Source: Cadophora sp. MPI-SDFR-AT-0126 | Lineage: Eukaryota; Ascomycota; Leotiomycetes; Helotiales; Ploettnerulaceae | Reading direction: 5' to 3' | Assembly (NCBI GenBank): GCA_020747065.1 | Contig: JAGMVK010000022.1 | Location: 620,001-684,000, forward strand | Length of the DNA stretch: 64,000 nucleotides | Part shown: positions 31,468-43,200 of the stretch, one piece after another | Position numbering within the stretch: position 1 is the first letter of the stretch | How the letters are laid out: every line of letters begins with the position of its first letter | Position numbers and translations under genes: made by a program | The notes under the pieces: generated by a model | What the model was told of the DNA's origin: nothing | The model's input: only the letters and a program-made list of their open reading frames with translations | Database searches by the model: none

Positions 31468-33584
31468 ATGCCCGCAAGCACGCAAGCCCACGGTGACGAG
31501 CATCCTCCCACAGAACTGCAACGAGAAGTTCCTAGCACGATGAAGCTCGTTTCTAGCAAGGCAGACCGAACGGAACACCCAGAACGTACAGAAGATGACA
31601 AAATCAATGTCATAATGGCTACACACACCGTTGATGACAAAAGCAATTTGAAGCCTTCAGGAGCAACACATGAGGAATATGTCGGTGCAGATACTCGACT
31701 CCCTGAGAAGGAAGCAAGCTCTCAAGCAGGTATGAATATCATTCTCAGCCATGCAACGATTCATTTTCTCGATTTTTTTTTGGATCAGAAATCGGTCAAG
31801 TCTAAGCAAGCTGACAAGAGCCACAAATATCAGATGGCCAATTTCTAGACAAGACCACCTTCCACCCCATTGCAAGGGACAACAAAGCTTGCAAGACTAT
31901 CAACGTTCCCAACGAGATACTCTTCATGATCTTCCGACTACTAAGATTGAGAGATAAACTATCAGTCCGACTAGTTTCAAAGCCTTTCTCTGAGCTAGGC
32001 GCTGGCATGATCTTTCAGTCATTCGTTTTCAAGCCAAACAGAGACGACTTCGCCCGTATCAAAGCAGTCATAGCGTGTCCCCATCTCGTTGTTGGTATCA
32101 AAAGCATCAGATTCGAAAGCGGCACAATAGATATCTTCCACGTCGTTGCTGAGCTTGCTACAGAGTGGTCTCAGAATTATGACGACATGCTGTCAGGCAC
32201 CCCCTGGTCCGTGAAGACTGAGACAAGAGAACTTTCCGCGATTGTGGAATACACGCGCTGGAATTCTGCGTGGCGCACACTTCAGCAAGACTATAAAGAT
32301 TTGGAATTGCTAGTATCAGTGTTCCGAAAGCTCCCATGCCTGAACTCTATTGTTATTTCACGCAAAGCCTGTAGCTTCAAGAATAAGTCTCTCATCAATG
32401 CATATGCAGAGGGCAGTCTCACCTCGAATTTCGAGCGAGCGAATGAGGAATTTGCAACAGTCCTGGCAGCAATCGACGTCTGTATGAGAGATCGAGTCAC
32501 GTCCTTGATTCATGATGAGCTACCAGTCACATTCTTTACCCAGTATTCCTCGATGATGGCAGATCTCACGCAATCATTCAAGCACTTACGAATACTGCAT
32601 CTTACTTTCGATGCTACCGAGTCACCATTGATATCATTTTGGGCGGGATTTGGGGCTGTCCTACGATCGGCAAGCCACCTGATTGATTTGAGATTTGGTT
32701 TCAACCCCCTCCCTCGTTACGCAACTGTCGAAGGAGCATGGTACTTCAGCGATGAGCCTGAGAATTGGTATCTTCCACTTTGGAAGCTTCTCGGCCGCTT
32801 CACCTTTCGACAACTGAAACGATTGCAACTTGATGGATTGCTTGTTTGTGAAATTAGGCTTGTCGAATTACTTACGAGACATAATGCAACTTTGCAACAC
32901 CTTCATCTTCACCACACGGGGCTTTGGGAAGGAAGCTTCCGCGATCTCTTGACTTCATTACGCAATGGCCTGACCTTGAAATCTTTCAACATTTCTGGAC
33001 ATACACGAGCGTTCCATGCTCCGAATGAGTACTGGAGAATTATACCTGACCAAAGCTTGATACCATATCCATGCCCGACACGGATGCGTTATTACATCAA
33101 CAGAGAATATGGAGAATTTGCAATTGACCGACCTTTCTCATACCATGGTATCGCCCATCATCTAAGTCAATTTGTCCTACTTGGTAAGGATTGGAAGTTA
33201 GGTGTGGGGCATGCACATCCCCAGCCAGATGTCAATTCGCATTCGCCAGACTGTGAAGACTGTTGGTCGATCGATCGAGAGGAAATTGATCGAGGATGGG
33301 CTGCTATTGGGGAAGAGGATTTGGATACTTGGGAAGAGAGCGAATACAAGCACCTGGTTCCCGGTGAGGACTTCCAGCCGGATGATGACGTCTGCGAAGT
33401 TTATGACGAAGATGGGTACGACAACGACGGATTCAACAGATTTGGTTTCCATGAGAGCGGTCTTCACTATACCAACCCACTTATTCAACCAGAGGACGGA
33501 TCTATTGCAGATGGAGCGTTGGTGGCTTTGAAGAAGGAAATCATCAAGGAGATCAAGCGGAACATTCCACGATACAATAAGTAA
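31468..33584 (+). CDS. Large F-box protein with acidic C-terminus
   Basis: Two exons, 31468-31729 and 31849-33584, give 665 residues (donor GTATGA, acceptor CTAG, phase 1). Residues 1-88 are polar and probably disordered. From about residue 103 an F-box reads INVPNEILFMIFRLLRLRDKL followed by SVRLVSKPFSELGAG, i.e. the LP.E.. I(F).L...D....R.V.K..... pattern; it would bind Skp1 in an SCF ubiquitin ligase. The following 430 residues have leucine-rich spacing (LKRLQLDGLLVCEIRLVELL, LQHLHLHHTGLWEG), like the degenerate LRR of many fungal F-box proteins, and would hold the substrate site. The last 150 residues are acidic (EEDLDTWEESEYKH, DDDVCEVYDEDG). Substrate unknown. The start at 31468 is the first ATG of the exon. 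Confidence 0.8.
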
Positions 33585-34379
33585 AGGGTTTCTTGTCGGT
33601 TCGAGTTGGGCGAAAGCAACGAAGATAGCTCATATATGATGTTGGCATACCGTGTGGGAACCTACAGAGCTGTGTTGCTATGAGATAGTCAATTACCGGT
33701 GTCGCCACGCCAGATGCTTCATGAAGCTCTTGCTATTCTCTTATGACGATTCTCTCCAAAGAGCAGAGTGAGTTGAAATAGGGTTGATTGTACTGGTAGC
33801 TCAGCAGGGGTAGTTTTTGTGTCAGATATAGATTCTCCTCAAATCCCTTGTTCTTCTTGGTAGATGTATTAGGGTTGTTAGCTTGAGCAGAGACTGAGAG
33901 TTGAGGGAAATACTAAAGAGCAGTGACAACTTACCTCAAGTATTGGGGCCGACTTGTTCTCCGAATATGTGCAAAGTAGAGTCCAAACGGTGTCCATATT
34001 ATCTGGACGACAATTGATTATTCTTTGAGATATGAGTTACGCCCAAAACATCCCGGAATCTCCATAAAAAGTAATCCGTCTGACCTGCCAAGCATCTAAT
34101 AAATATCCTAAACAAGGCCGCCCTATTACCAGCTGGCGGATACTCCCTTCCAGCCAACCGATGCCAAATCGATCAACCTAAATGGTCTGTCACTTTCACG
34201 TCAAATTGCCAGACTCGGAATAAGGGGATGCGCCACTTGCGTATGAAGCCAAGCGAGGCCAGTGATCAACAGAGCCGCGGTAGAGCAACACATCCGCATA
34301 AAGATTTAAACTGGAAGTACATCCGTCCGGTCATGATCTCAGATTTCGTATTCGCACTTGTAGAATACTTACATTCATT
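33585..34379. other. Intergenic
   Basis: No gene supported; 3' side of the F-box gene and leader of the next. A frame at 34228-34500 overlaps the next gene's start in another frame and is not called. Confidence 0.5.
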
Positions 34380-35195
34380 ATGGGAATCCGATCGAGATTA
34401 CGAGCATTATCGAATAGTGGAAGACGTTCGCCGTCCCCTCAAGTGCCATCACAACCGCAGACATTCGGACCTCTCCCAGCCAACCTCGCAGAACCTATAA
34501 TCCTCACCATAAGTTCCCCTGCACCACCAATCACAATTCTCACTCAAACCATCGACTCCAAACCCATCTTTCAAGTTGGCGAATCCTCATCTCTGTTCGT
34601 CACCCACATCCTCACTAATCAACTAGTTGGCTCCGTGACTGCAGGCGCAGACAACAACTTGACAATCAGTCAGCTGGCAACAAATACATCAATTACTTAC
34701 AAAGATGAACTGAGACCACCCCCGAGGTTTCGTGGACTACATGGGAACGTTGTATTCTGGACTATCTTGGCTTGCAATGAATGGCAAGCAACTCTGCACT
34801 GTGAGATTGTGGACGGTATCGATCATCCGAATGACGAGGAAGACGTTGCGATCGCTGTCATTCTTGACAGCAAGTTGACGAAGGAAAGGATTGAGATCCG
34901 AAAGCAGATGAGCAAGGAAGAGATGGATCTCCTGCTGCTAAGTGCTTTGGCCGAGATTCAAGATCTGAGGAGAAAGATGGTGGCAATGATATCTCAAGCA
35001 GCTGCTCCTGCACATTCTGGTGGCGGAAAAGTGTCAGCTGGGCAGTACTTGAATGTCATGAACTAGGCGATGCATATCGCCAATCAGGCGACGGATGCTG
35101 GAGGGTATGGTGGAGACTCAGGAGGAGGCTATTCCGGGGATTCTGGAGGTGGAGGTGGTGGGGGAGACGGCGGCGGGGGAGGAGGAGCATTCTAG
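34380..35195 (+). CDS. Hypothetical protein; Gly-rich tail after an in-frame TAG
   Basis: From the ATG at 34380 the frame reads 228 residues to TAG at 35064-35066. It is a protein I cannot name: basic Ser/Pro N-terminus (about 1-40), a beta-rich middle (PIILTISSPAPPITILTQTI; VVFWTILACNEWQATLHCEI), an acidic loop (DHPNDEEDVAI) and a C-terminal helix (KERIEIRKQMSKEEMDLLLL). Directly after the TAG the same frame stays open for 42 more codons up to TAG at 35193-35195 and is strongly biased: AMHIANQATDAGGYGG, then runs of Gly with Asp and Ser. That composition looks like a real disordered tail, so either the first TAG is a CAG-to-TAG nonsense change or it is read through. The sure part is 34380-35066. 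Confidence 0.6.
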
Positions 35196-36398
35196 AAACA
35201 GAGTGTAGGATAGATCGCTTCCGAGCTTGAATCGGAAAGTCGGGTTCCCATGAGATGAATCCGATAACGCGTCGGCGTCGACATGATGGTAATCATCGCT
35301 TATGACAAGGTGGCCGAGAACTGGCAATTCAGCTTCCCCGTCAACAAGAAACCGGTTTGAGATGAAGCTTATCTTGGACCATATGGAGATACTCGGTGTT
35401 CAGCAATGTCATCCCTGCACGAATTTCGTAACCTTGAGGCTTTGAGGTCTTGATGAAAGTTGCCTATGAAAGGAAGTGGCAAAACTCGCGTACAACATCA
35501 TGTTGTTGTGAGACCAATGGAATTCGTCCTCGGGAAAGGCATTACCACGCATCTCTCAATACGCGCAGAGCATGTATAGGTCCAGAATTCTTGATTGGGA
35601 GCAATAAATCAAGATGGTTATCTCGACCGGACGCTGTGGCGGACAGCGGGATTTGAAAGCCGCTCTCTGACAAGTTGCTGACTGCCTTCCCATGCAGGTA
35701 CAGTCACCCTCAACTGATATTAACCGAAACGCGTTTCCCAACCAAAACCCATACCTTCCACTTCAAAACTTAAAGGTGTTCTTAAATACTTCTCAGTGGG
35801 CCCTAGAGTAGAGTTATTATTTAAAGCAATCAATTTATAAATATAAGCTTTATATCTAATTCCTTAAAGTAGTTATAAAGTAAATGTAGATAAAAAGCGC
35901 GAGTAATCGCGAAACGCGCTTTTCCCCGCAAAATTCGACACGAAAGTAGCGCGTAAGACTTTAGAGACTAATCAATCTTTATTTTTATTAAGTATATTAC
36001 AATCGGAACTTATGAAAGTATTCCAATAGCTTGAATTATAAAGAATATAATAGGATTTAATTACTCGTTCAGAGGCTGCGCGGGAAATCCGAGTGCACGA
36101 GAGTGAGTTTTGGTGGGGAATCGCTAAATGTTTAATATCAGTTGCCTAGTACTGTACGGGTGGATGTGATTGGTCCTGCTCATACCAATGCACCTCATCA
36201 TCAAATGCGGCTCAAGACATGGAGATAGGAGTTTTGATGCAAGTGAACAATGGAATATGGAGATAAGAATGGAAATGAGGCTTCCTGCATTAAAGTACAG
36301 AAATCTGCACGTATAAGTGCAAGGAACATCACCTCTCCTTCTACGCGAAAACTCAACAGTGCTCTAGGTTAGCTCCTATCTATCCCCCAGACTTCGCG
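35196..36398. other. Intergenic with AT-rich block
   Basis: No gene supported. Holds the AT-rich block at about 35815-36065 and, at the right, the SDR promoter. Confidence 0.5.
35815..36065. other. AT-rich block, possible decayed transposon
   Basis: About 250 bases much richer in A and T than the flanks, with only two GC islands, one containing a small inverted repeat (AAAAGCGCG ... CGCGCTTTT at about 35893-35923). The composition resembles RIP-mutated repeat relics in other ascomycetes. There are no clear terminal repeats, so the identity is open. Confidence 0.4.
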
Positions 36399-37199
36399 AT
36401 GCCAATTCACGAGACGGTACTTATAATAGGCGCAACAAGCGGCATCGGTGCGTCCCTAGCACACCACATCCACGGCCAGAACAAAACAGTAATCGCCACC
36501 GGCCGACGACAAGACCGTCTCTCCTCCCTCGCATCTTCTCACCCAGGTCTCCAAACAGCCTGTTTCGACTTCAGCGACATCTCCACTCTCCCGCCCAACC
36601 TCTCTGCTCTGACAGAAAAATTCCCCGCCATCGACACAGTCATCATCAATGCCGGCATACAAAGCTTCTTCAAGTTCACCGATGCGGAAACACCAAGTCC
36701 AGAGGATATCGCCAAGGAGGTCACGACGAATATTACGGCACCCATGATTGCATGTCAGAGCCTCGTACCATTCTTCATGAAGCAAGAGAAGCCGTGCAGT
36801 TTTATCTTCATTGGAGGAGGACTAGGGTATATTCCCTTGCCGTTCTTTCCCGTGTATTGTCCTACGAAAGCAGCCTTGCAGTCGTTAGCTGTGTCACTGC
36901 GTGCACAGCTCAATGGGACGAATATCAGCGTGGCGGTGGTGAATCCGCCATGGGTTGCTACTGATATTGATGTGAAATTCAAGGACGGGATGATTGAGAT
37001 GCTTGGGGGTCCTGAGAAAGTCCCTCCTCAGATGCCGTTGGAGGAGTTTGTAGAAGCAGCGATGAAAGAACTTGACAGTCTGGGTGAAGATGGAAAGCCG
37101 AAGAGAGATGTCGGTGTTGGGGCATTTCCGGTGAAGGTGGTCGAGACCTGGAGGAAATCATTTGGGCCGTTCTTGGAGCAATTTCATGTGGATGGGTAG
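36399..37199 (+). CDS. Short-chain dehydrogenase/reductase (SDR)
   Basis: A classical SDR of 266 residues in one exon. The NAD(P)-binding motif is at the N-terminus (LIIGATSGIGASLA, residues 8-21; TGxxxGxG), followed by ATGRRQDRL where the Arg pair after the second strand suggests NADPH preference. VIINAGIQ is the NNAG-type motif, the catalytic Tyr/Lys are in YCPTKAALQ (YxxxK), and IGGGLGYI occupies the catalytic Ser strand, where Ser is not evident (Gly-Gly-Gly instead), a point to check. VNPPWVATDI is the usual PG-type loop after the catalytic helix. No membrane segment; cytosolic. The nearest homologues are probably fungal DltE-like oxidoreductases, substrate unknown. It stands alone between the AT-rich block and the Clr5-TPR gene. 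Confidence 0.92.
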   Translation: MPIHETVLIIGATSGIGASLAHHIHGQNKTVIATGRRQDRLSSLASSHPGLQTACFDFSDISTLPPNLSALTEKFPAIDTVIINAGIQSFFKFTDAETPSPEDIAKEVTTNITAPMIACQSLVPFFMKQEKPCSFIFIGGGLGYIPLPFFPVYCPTKAALQSLAVSLRAQLNGTNISVAVVNPPWVATDIDVKFKDGMIEMLGGPEKVPPQMPLEEFVEAAMKELDSLGEDGKPKRDVGVGAFPVKVVETWRKSFGPFLEQFHVDG

Positions 37200-37593
37200 A
37201 TGAAGATGTCTCTTCTTATGTCATATGAATCACTGGAGCAAACGAGGATACTAGAACACAAGAAAAGTCAGTCAAGCTCACTTCAATTCCAGCGTAGAGT
37301 TTTGATGTAGGATTCGAAAAAAGTAAAATGAAAACGGTGATTATTGAGTACGGTACGAGAATTTTCATGCCATCGGACCTCGAGTCACGGAGTTGATCTC
37401 AACTGAGAAGACTGTGATTGATACTGTGCAGAAGATTTTGACTGCAAAGCAGAGGAAAGGAGAAGTACAGCCATAGGCAGACATACAGATATAATGTGAC
37501 GATGAGCTGTTTCGAATATACCTCGATCTATCATTTCTCAAGATCTCCAGAAGTCAACATAAATCAATTGACCATGACCGCGAGGCCAAAAAA
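37200..37593. other. Intergenic between convergent genes
   Basis: Short space between the SDR and the convergent Clr5-TPR gene, presumably both 3' UTRs. Nothing else seen. Confidence 0.6.
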
Positions 37594-39772
37594 TTACTCC
37601 GAGGATTCCGAATCCTCCGCATCTGAGTGAATGGACTCTTCTTCTTCCTTCATATACGTCGCAAGTAAATTCAAGCTCTTTGCGACCTCCCTGGTTGACA
37701 GATGCTGGTCGCCAAGCACACGCTTCCTAACAACCAAAACCTCAGAGTATAACCCCATCGCCTCAACATAATCCCCCTTGTCCTGCAACAACCTCGCAAG
37801 TCGAATCTTACTAGCAAGAGTATTAGGATGATCTGCGCTCAATACTTTTTGCCGCGATTCCAGCGTTGCGCGTGCCAATTCCTCAGCCTCATCGTCTTCC
37901 CCAAGACTCTCTAGCACCGGAATCAAATTCGCCTGAGTGAAAAGCGTAGATGGATGTTCTGGCCCTAGTACTCTCCTTTTGAGCTGGAGAATACACGTGC
38001 TTAGAAGCTGCGATTCGGAATACTTTCTTTGCTGTCCTAGTATCCATGCGAGATTGTGCATGCTCGCCAACGTGTGCGGATGTTCTGGTCCCATAATTGA
38101 GGTTTTCAGGATGATGACTTGTCGATATTGTGCTTCGCTTTCTTGGTATAGTCCTTGTTCACCGAGAGCCATCGCGATGCTGTGCAATGTGCTCAGTGTC
38201 TGCGGATGCTGTCGCCCAATGGTCCTCGTCTGAATCTCGAGCATGTTGAAGTATTCGCCCATCATTGACTCATACTTTCCTTGCCCGCATAACGACTCCG
38301 CGAGAGCATCCACTGCTTTGATAGTGCTCTCGTGTTCTCGTCCCAATATCTTCATTCTCGCATTCAACACTTCCCGGTGGAGCCTTTCGGCTTCTTTGTG
38401 GCGTCCTGCTGATGCAAGGACTGTGCCTAGTATGTTTTTGCTTTGGGCCACTCCGAGGTCGTTGATATTAGAAAATTTCAAGCGGATATTCAGCGCTTTT
38501 TTTGCTTGAGTTTCGGCCTCATTCAGTCGCCCCTGACTCATCATAACCAAGGCCAGGAGGCCGATACAGTCCAGCGTATCTGCGTGAGAGTCTCCTCGAG
38601 TTTCCCGAAATGCTTTCAGAGCACCCGAAAGGAGCTTTTCTGCTTCAGAATACCGACCCTGGGCTCTGAGTATACGGGTCAAAGCTTGTATTGCGTCAAG
38701 AGTCGTGGGGTGGCTGTTCCCTAGGCGGCGGTGGTGGAGGCGCACTGCTCGTTGAAGCAGCACCCTCGACCATTCATACTTTCCCTGATCTTCGACTCGG
38801 CCTGCTAATTCAAGGAGAGACTCCAAAGTCTCGAGGAGTTCGTCCTCTGACTCTGAATCGACGGCCATGCCACGACTTTCAGAAGGCGTCTGACCTCTTG
38901 TTGGCAGTGACCTATTTCCGACAATGGCGGTTTGCAATGCTGAGTTAGCAGATTTGACAGTACTTTTTGCAGCAGCTGAAAAGTCAAAGAGCTCGTTCAT
39001 GAGTGACGTATCTCCACCGATTGATCGAAGGCGCGGTAGATCCCTAGTGAACGATTCAAGTTTAGATTGCGTGGAAATTGCGTACTGCGACTCTTGAACG
39101 CTGCTCTTCTCGGTTGCAAAGTCGAGAGATTTTTCCGAATAGGAAGGCCTGGTGTCAACTGGCGAACCTTTTAACTCTACAGAATGTTCCATGATCGAAG
39201 ATCCGACTGAAAGCTCGGAGATCGGTACCGATGTTTTCGGCTCCGTTCGGGTGGCATTGGTCGGTGATATCTGTTTACAGGTGGTGTAACTTATCACTGA
39301 CGGAGTTGAGTCTGCAAAGATGTCAACACGACTGTCATTCTCTGCACGATGAGATGGGTTCTTACAAAGACTCACAGAGTCCGTATCGAGAATTTTGTTG
39401 TCTCGAACAAAACGCTGTATCTTTCTTGGATCTACAGCCCGCTTCCTGACTCGAAACGATGTCAGTTTGCCTTGCATCCTCCTCTGTCTATCTAAATGGA
39501 CAATAGCGACCATCTCGTGATGCTTGACTTTCTTCTCCAGTCCCCACTGACCGATGCGCGTTTTGTATTGCCTTTGGCTGATTTTGTCAGACTGGCTCTA
39601 GTGTAGCAGGAATATGTCCTTACTTTGCGTAGAATGAATGGCGGATCTTCATGCTCTCCATCACCTCCTTGAGCGACATGTTTTCAGCCACATAAAGCCT
39701 CGTGATCTCGTGGCGTTGTGCTTCCCACTCCAGTTGAGAATGCATGCGAGGTTTGCTGCTCATTTTGATCAT
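37594..39772 (-). CDS. Clr5-domain protein with kinesin-light-chain-type TPR array
   Basis: Two exons, 39772-39624 and 39577-37594, give 710 residues (GTAAGG donor, CAG acceptor, phase 2). Residues 13-68 form a Clr5 domain (PF14420): LEWEAQRHEITRLYVAENMS...VMESMKIRHSFYA, completed across the intron by RQYKTRIGQWGLEKKVK. After a Ser/Thr-rich linker of 180 residues, about nine tandem TPR units of 42 residues run from about 270 to 690 with the kinesin-light-chain consensus (e.g. LGxxHPxTLxxxxxLAxxLxxxGxYxEAExLxxxxL). The end is acidic (SDAEDSESSE). TPR arrays of this type are the usual sensor part of fungal NLR-like proteins; here there is no NB-ARC domain, so it may act as a scaffold or a separated sensor. 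Clr5 was named from a fission-yeast silencing factor; its molecular role is unclear. Nuclear location is likely. Confidence 0.88.
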
Positions 39773-40274
39773 CAGTGTTGAACTAGGTAGCCAGGAGATT
39801 GATTTGTGTCTCCATCCACGTAGTTTGGTACGAATCTGCAAGTAAAATTGCAAACCAGACGCAAGTCAGGCTGGGAGGTCACAGATAAACGCGCAACAAA
39901 AAAGAATAACGGCTTCGGATCGAGGACGAAAGGACGTTGCATGATGGCTTACGATGAGGCTGTGCAGCTGGCCACTCAGAGATGGATTTCTTGATAACAA
40001 AGGTTGATTGGTCGACCTCGGTCAACTCACCGAGACAACACGACGAACAGCGAGCAAATGATAGATAAAGCGCTGGTAGCGACCGCGCCTGTAGCTGACT
40101 CCCCCGCTCCTCACAGTTAAGTGATCATAAACTCATGTTCCACCGCATAACGTAACAAGCTCAAAATAAAACTCCCTCCCGCTATGCGAGGTAAACACCC
40201 GGACGCCAAGCCTGACAAAACCATTCCCAGGCCATCCACATCAATCATATCCTCAGCGAATCATGCACCAGTTC
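39773..40274. other. Intergenic
   Basis: Clr5-TPR promoter and the 3' side of SPC105 (both minus strand). No gene, RNA or repeat seen. Confidence 0.55.
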
Positions 40275-43200
40275 CTACTTGCGACCCCTCGCAAGGAGTT
40301 TCTCGCCCAATTCAGCAACCGCATTTCCCCACGACTCCTTCGTAGCCTGCCCCTTCTCCTCCACAACATCGCCACATCTGTTCAGAAGGAACTCTCCCAT
40401 CTTCGGCTCGTTGAAGCGCTCTCCATACACAACTGTGGCGCGTGGCGATATCTCGACTTCGATACCATTCTCGCCTGAGGTGCTGGTGAGGTGGAAGACG
40501 ATCTCGACTTTCGTGGTAAGAGGACCGATGAGCAGAGATGACTTAATCGCGATAGAGTCATCAGATGTCTTGCTGACCTCGGTTGGGCAACTGATGGTGA
40601 GGAGGCGGATGTCATCTACAACTTTACTGGCTTTATTCCACGATACACTTACTGCATTCAAGAGATCCTTGACCTGGGTCTTGCTTTGAGGCAAACCGCG
40701 AATGTGATCCCGAATGCTCTGCAGGAAGAAATCCTTCTCTGCTGTCAATGGGAGAGGGTTTAGCTCTCTGCTGGCCCCAATGTACCAGAGGTCGATCCGC
40801 GAGTTGACGGGCTGCTTGGCCGGACTGCTGGAATTGGTCGCCAAGAAGGAAGATGCGTCGAACACCAGTTCAATCTCCTTGCGAAAGGTCATTGAAGTGG
40901 TGGTGCCTGAAACTCCTGTGATAGTCCAGCCATGCTCCTTCTCAATCGCATCAACCTTTCCTGAAAATTTCTTAGTTTCAGACGGACGGCGAGATAGAAT
41001 GGAGAACATACCCTTCAAAACACTGATCTCATTCGAAGTCCAGCCTCGGCATTCCTCGCGGATCTTTTCTGCTTCCTTAATTTCTTCCAAGCATGCCTGT
41101 TTTCGCTCAATTCCAGCTTCAATCTCGGCTTCTTTACCCTCCAGTTGTCTGCGCAAATCTGCAATCAATTGCTTCTTTGCATCAACATCTGCGTCGACGG
41201 CAATAAGCTGTTGACGAGCATCGCTAAGCTCGTCTTGGTCGCAATTGGCGATTTCCTCGGCCGCCGATTGAAGGTCAGCTTCCTCACGCTGAAGCTTCTC
41301 AGCCTGTCGAACTAACTCTGGCAGAACAGCTTCGAGTAGCTCTTGTTGATGATCAAGAATCTCCTCGTCTTCAATCATTCCCTCGGCCGTTTTGAAAAGT
41401 CCTTCCTTCAACGTGCCGAGGAGGGTCAGTCTCCAGTCGTACCACAGCCCCTTGCTTAGAAGTCTGGCATGGGTTTTGACGTTCTTGAGCTGGTTGTCCA
41501 TTACAACCTTCATGTCAGGGGTGGCCGAGATGTACTCTCGGAACAGTGGGGGGTTTTCCTCAAAGGTTTCTGTCTCGATTTCTCGAACTGTTTTGCGTCC
41601 TTCCGAGATATATCTCTTTAGTTCTTGGCAAGCCTATATTTGTTAGAAGCGTTACATCAAGGATTTATCGACGCTTACATGTTGGAACAACTCAAGCATA
41701 GGAATGGTAGCAGCTCCAGCAGCGACACAATCTTCAAGAGCCACATCTTTCTCATCTTCAAGAGCTTTGGTGGACGATCTAGGTGCAATAGTATGCCTTC
41801 GCTTCGTTGTTGTTAATTCCATGAAGCGAATGCTGGTCATGTTCAGGAAATCTTGAAGTTGGATCCGATCGTCGCCAAAGCTGTCCTCGTCGACTTGGGG
41901 CTCTTCAACGGGCGCTTTCTCAACAGGCGGGCCAATTTGTTGGGCAGGTTGACCCGCTTCTGCATCCTTGAATCGGCCCTGGTGACGAGGGGTTGTGATT
42001 TTGCCCTTCTCTGGAGAGGTTGTCGTCTTTGGAGTCGATGACGATTCTTCCATACTTTTGCGGGAAGCGCGCGTGACTCTTCCTGTTGTGGTCTCGGCCT
42101 TCGATGGAGGTGCTTGCAATTTGACGCCCTTGACTGGACTTCCTTGGTGGCCTTTCAGACGCTTTACACCTCCATTGTCCTCGTCATCCTCGTCATCATC
42201 CAATTCGGCAGGACGTTTACCCAGGATCCCTTTCGCAGCACCAACATGCAAGCTTTTGCGACCTCTAAGAGGGTTCTTCTTCTTTGGCGTCAAGCTTTGG
42301 ATCAACTCCTTGAGGTTGAGAGTCACATCCTTCTCTTCTCCATTGACATCAGCCTCGCGCTCCATAATCTTACGACCATTTTCGCGGTCCTCTTCTTGCT
42401 CTCGCTCCTTGTCAAGTTCTTCTTCCATCGCACGGGGATCCTCAAAGCGCACGACTGCTGGAGGAGCTTCTCCGAGTTGGCTAGGGACGAAAGATCTGGC
42501 CTGATCTCCGATGGAGCCACGGCGGTCAAGCAATGCAGCTATCCGTGGAGAACCCAGCCCTGTCTTGTCGAGACCAACGCCAGAAGATCTCCTTGGTTGG
42601 GGGGTGAGGACAAAGCTTGGGGTAGCAGCTCCAGTGGTCTTGTCCTTTTGGAATAATTTGTTTGGAGTTGCAAGTTTCTTCCCTTTAGCAGATTGCGGAG
42701 TCGAAACAGCCGCTTTGATTTCGTCCTTGAAAAGCTTCTTTGGAGATGATGTGCGCATGACAACATTCTTGGATGGAGGCGTCTTGCTAGGTGTAGCTGC
42801 ACGGGCAGGCTGGGGTGTGATTTGCTTTGAGGGGGTGGCTGGCTTCTTGATGGGAGTACCACCAGAGCTCGGTCTTGACTTGGGTGTGGTGGACTGCCGT
42901 GATTCTGCACTACGACGAAGGCCCTTGCCTCTGAAGCCTGCCAGGCTTGGACTTCCAGTTTCTGATGCAACTGTATGGGTTGGCGCAGGAAGTTTCGGTG
43001 GAGAGTTTGATGGCACATCGGCGCGGAACGGAGAGCTACCGAAATCTGACTCCATTTCCATGATTTTTTTTGCTTGCGAGCGACTTCCCGTGCTCCTTTG
43101 GGGTGGTAGAATTCCACCCAAGGCTGTAGTCATATCCATGCCCATAGTAACATCCTGGTCACTGGTGGATTCTGCTATTGATGGCATGATCCCTCCCATA

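Noticed and set aside
35640..35710. tRNA-like pattern on the minus strand (T-arm-like stem and a GACTG/CAGTC stem)
   Set aside because: No acceptor stem partner and the B box is poor; likely chance.
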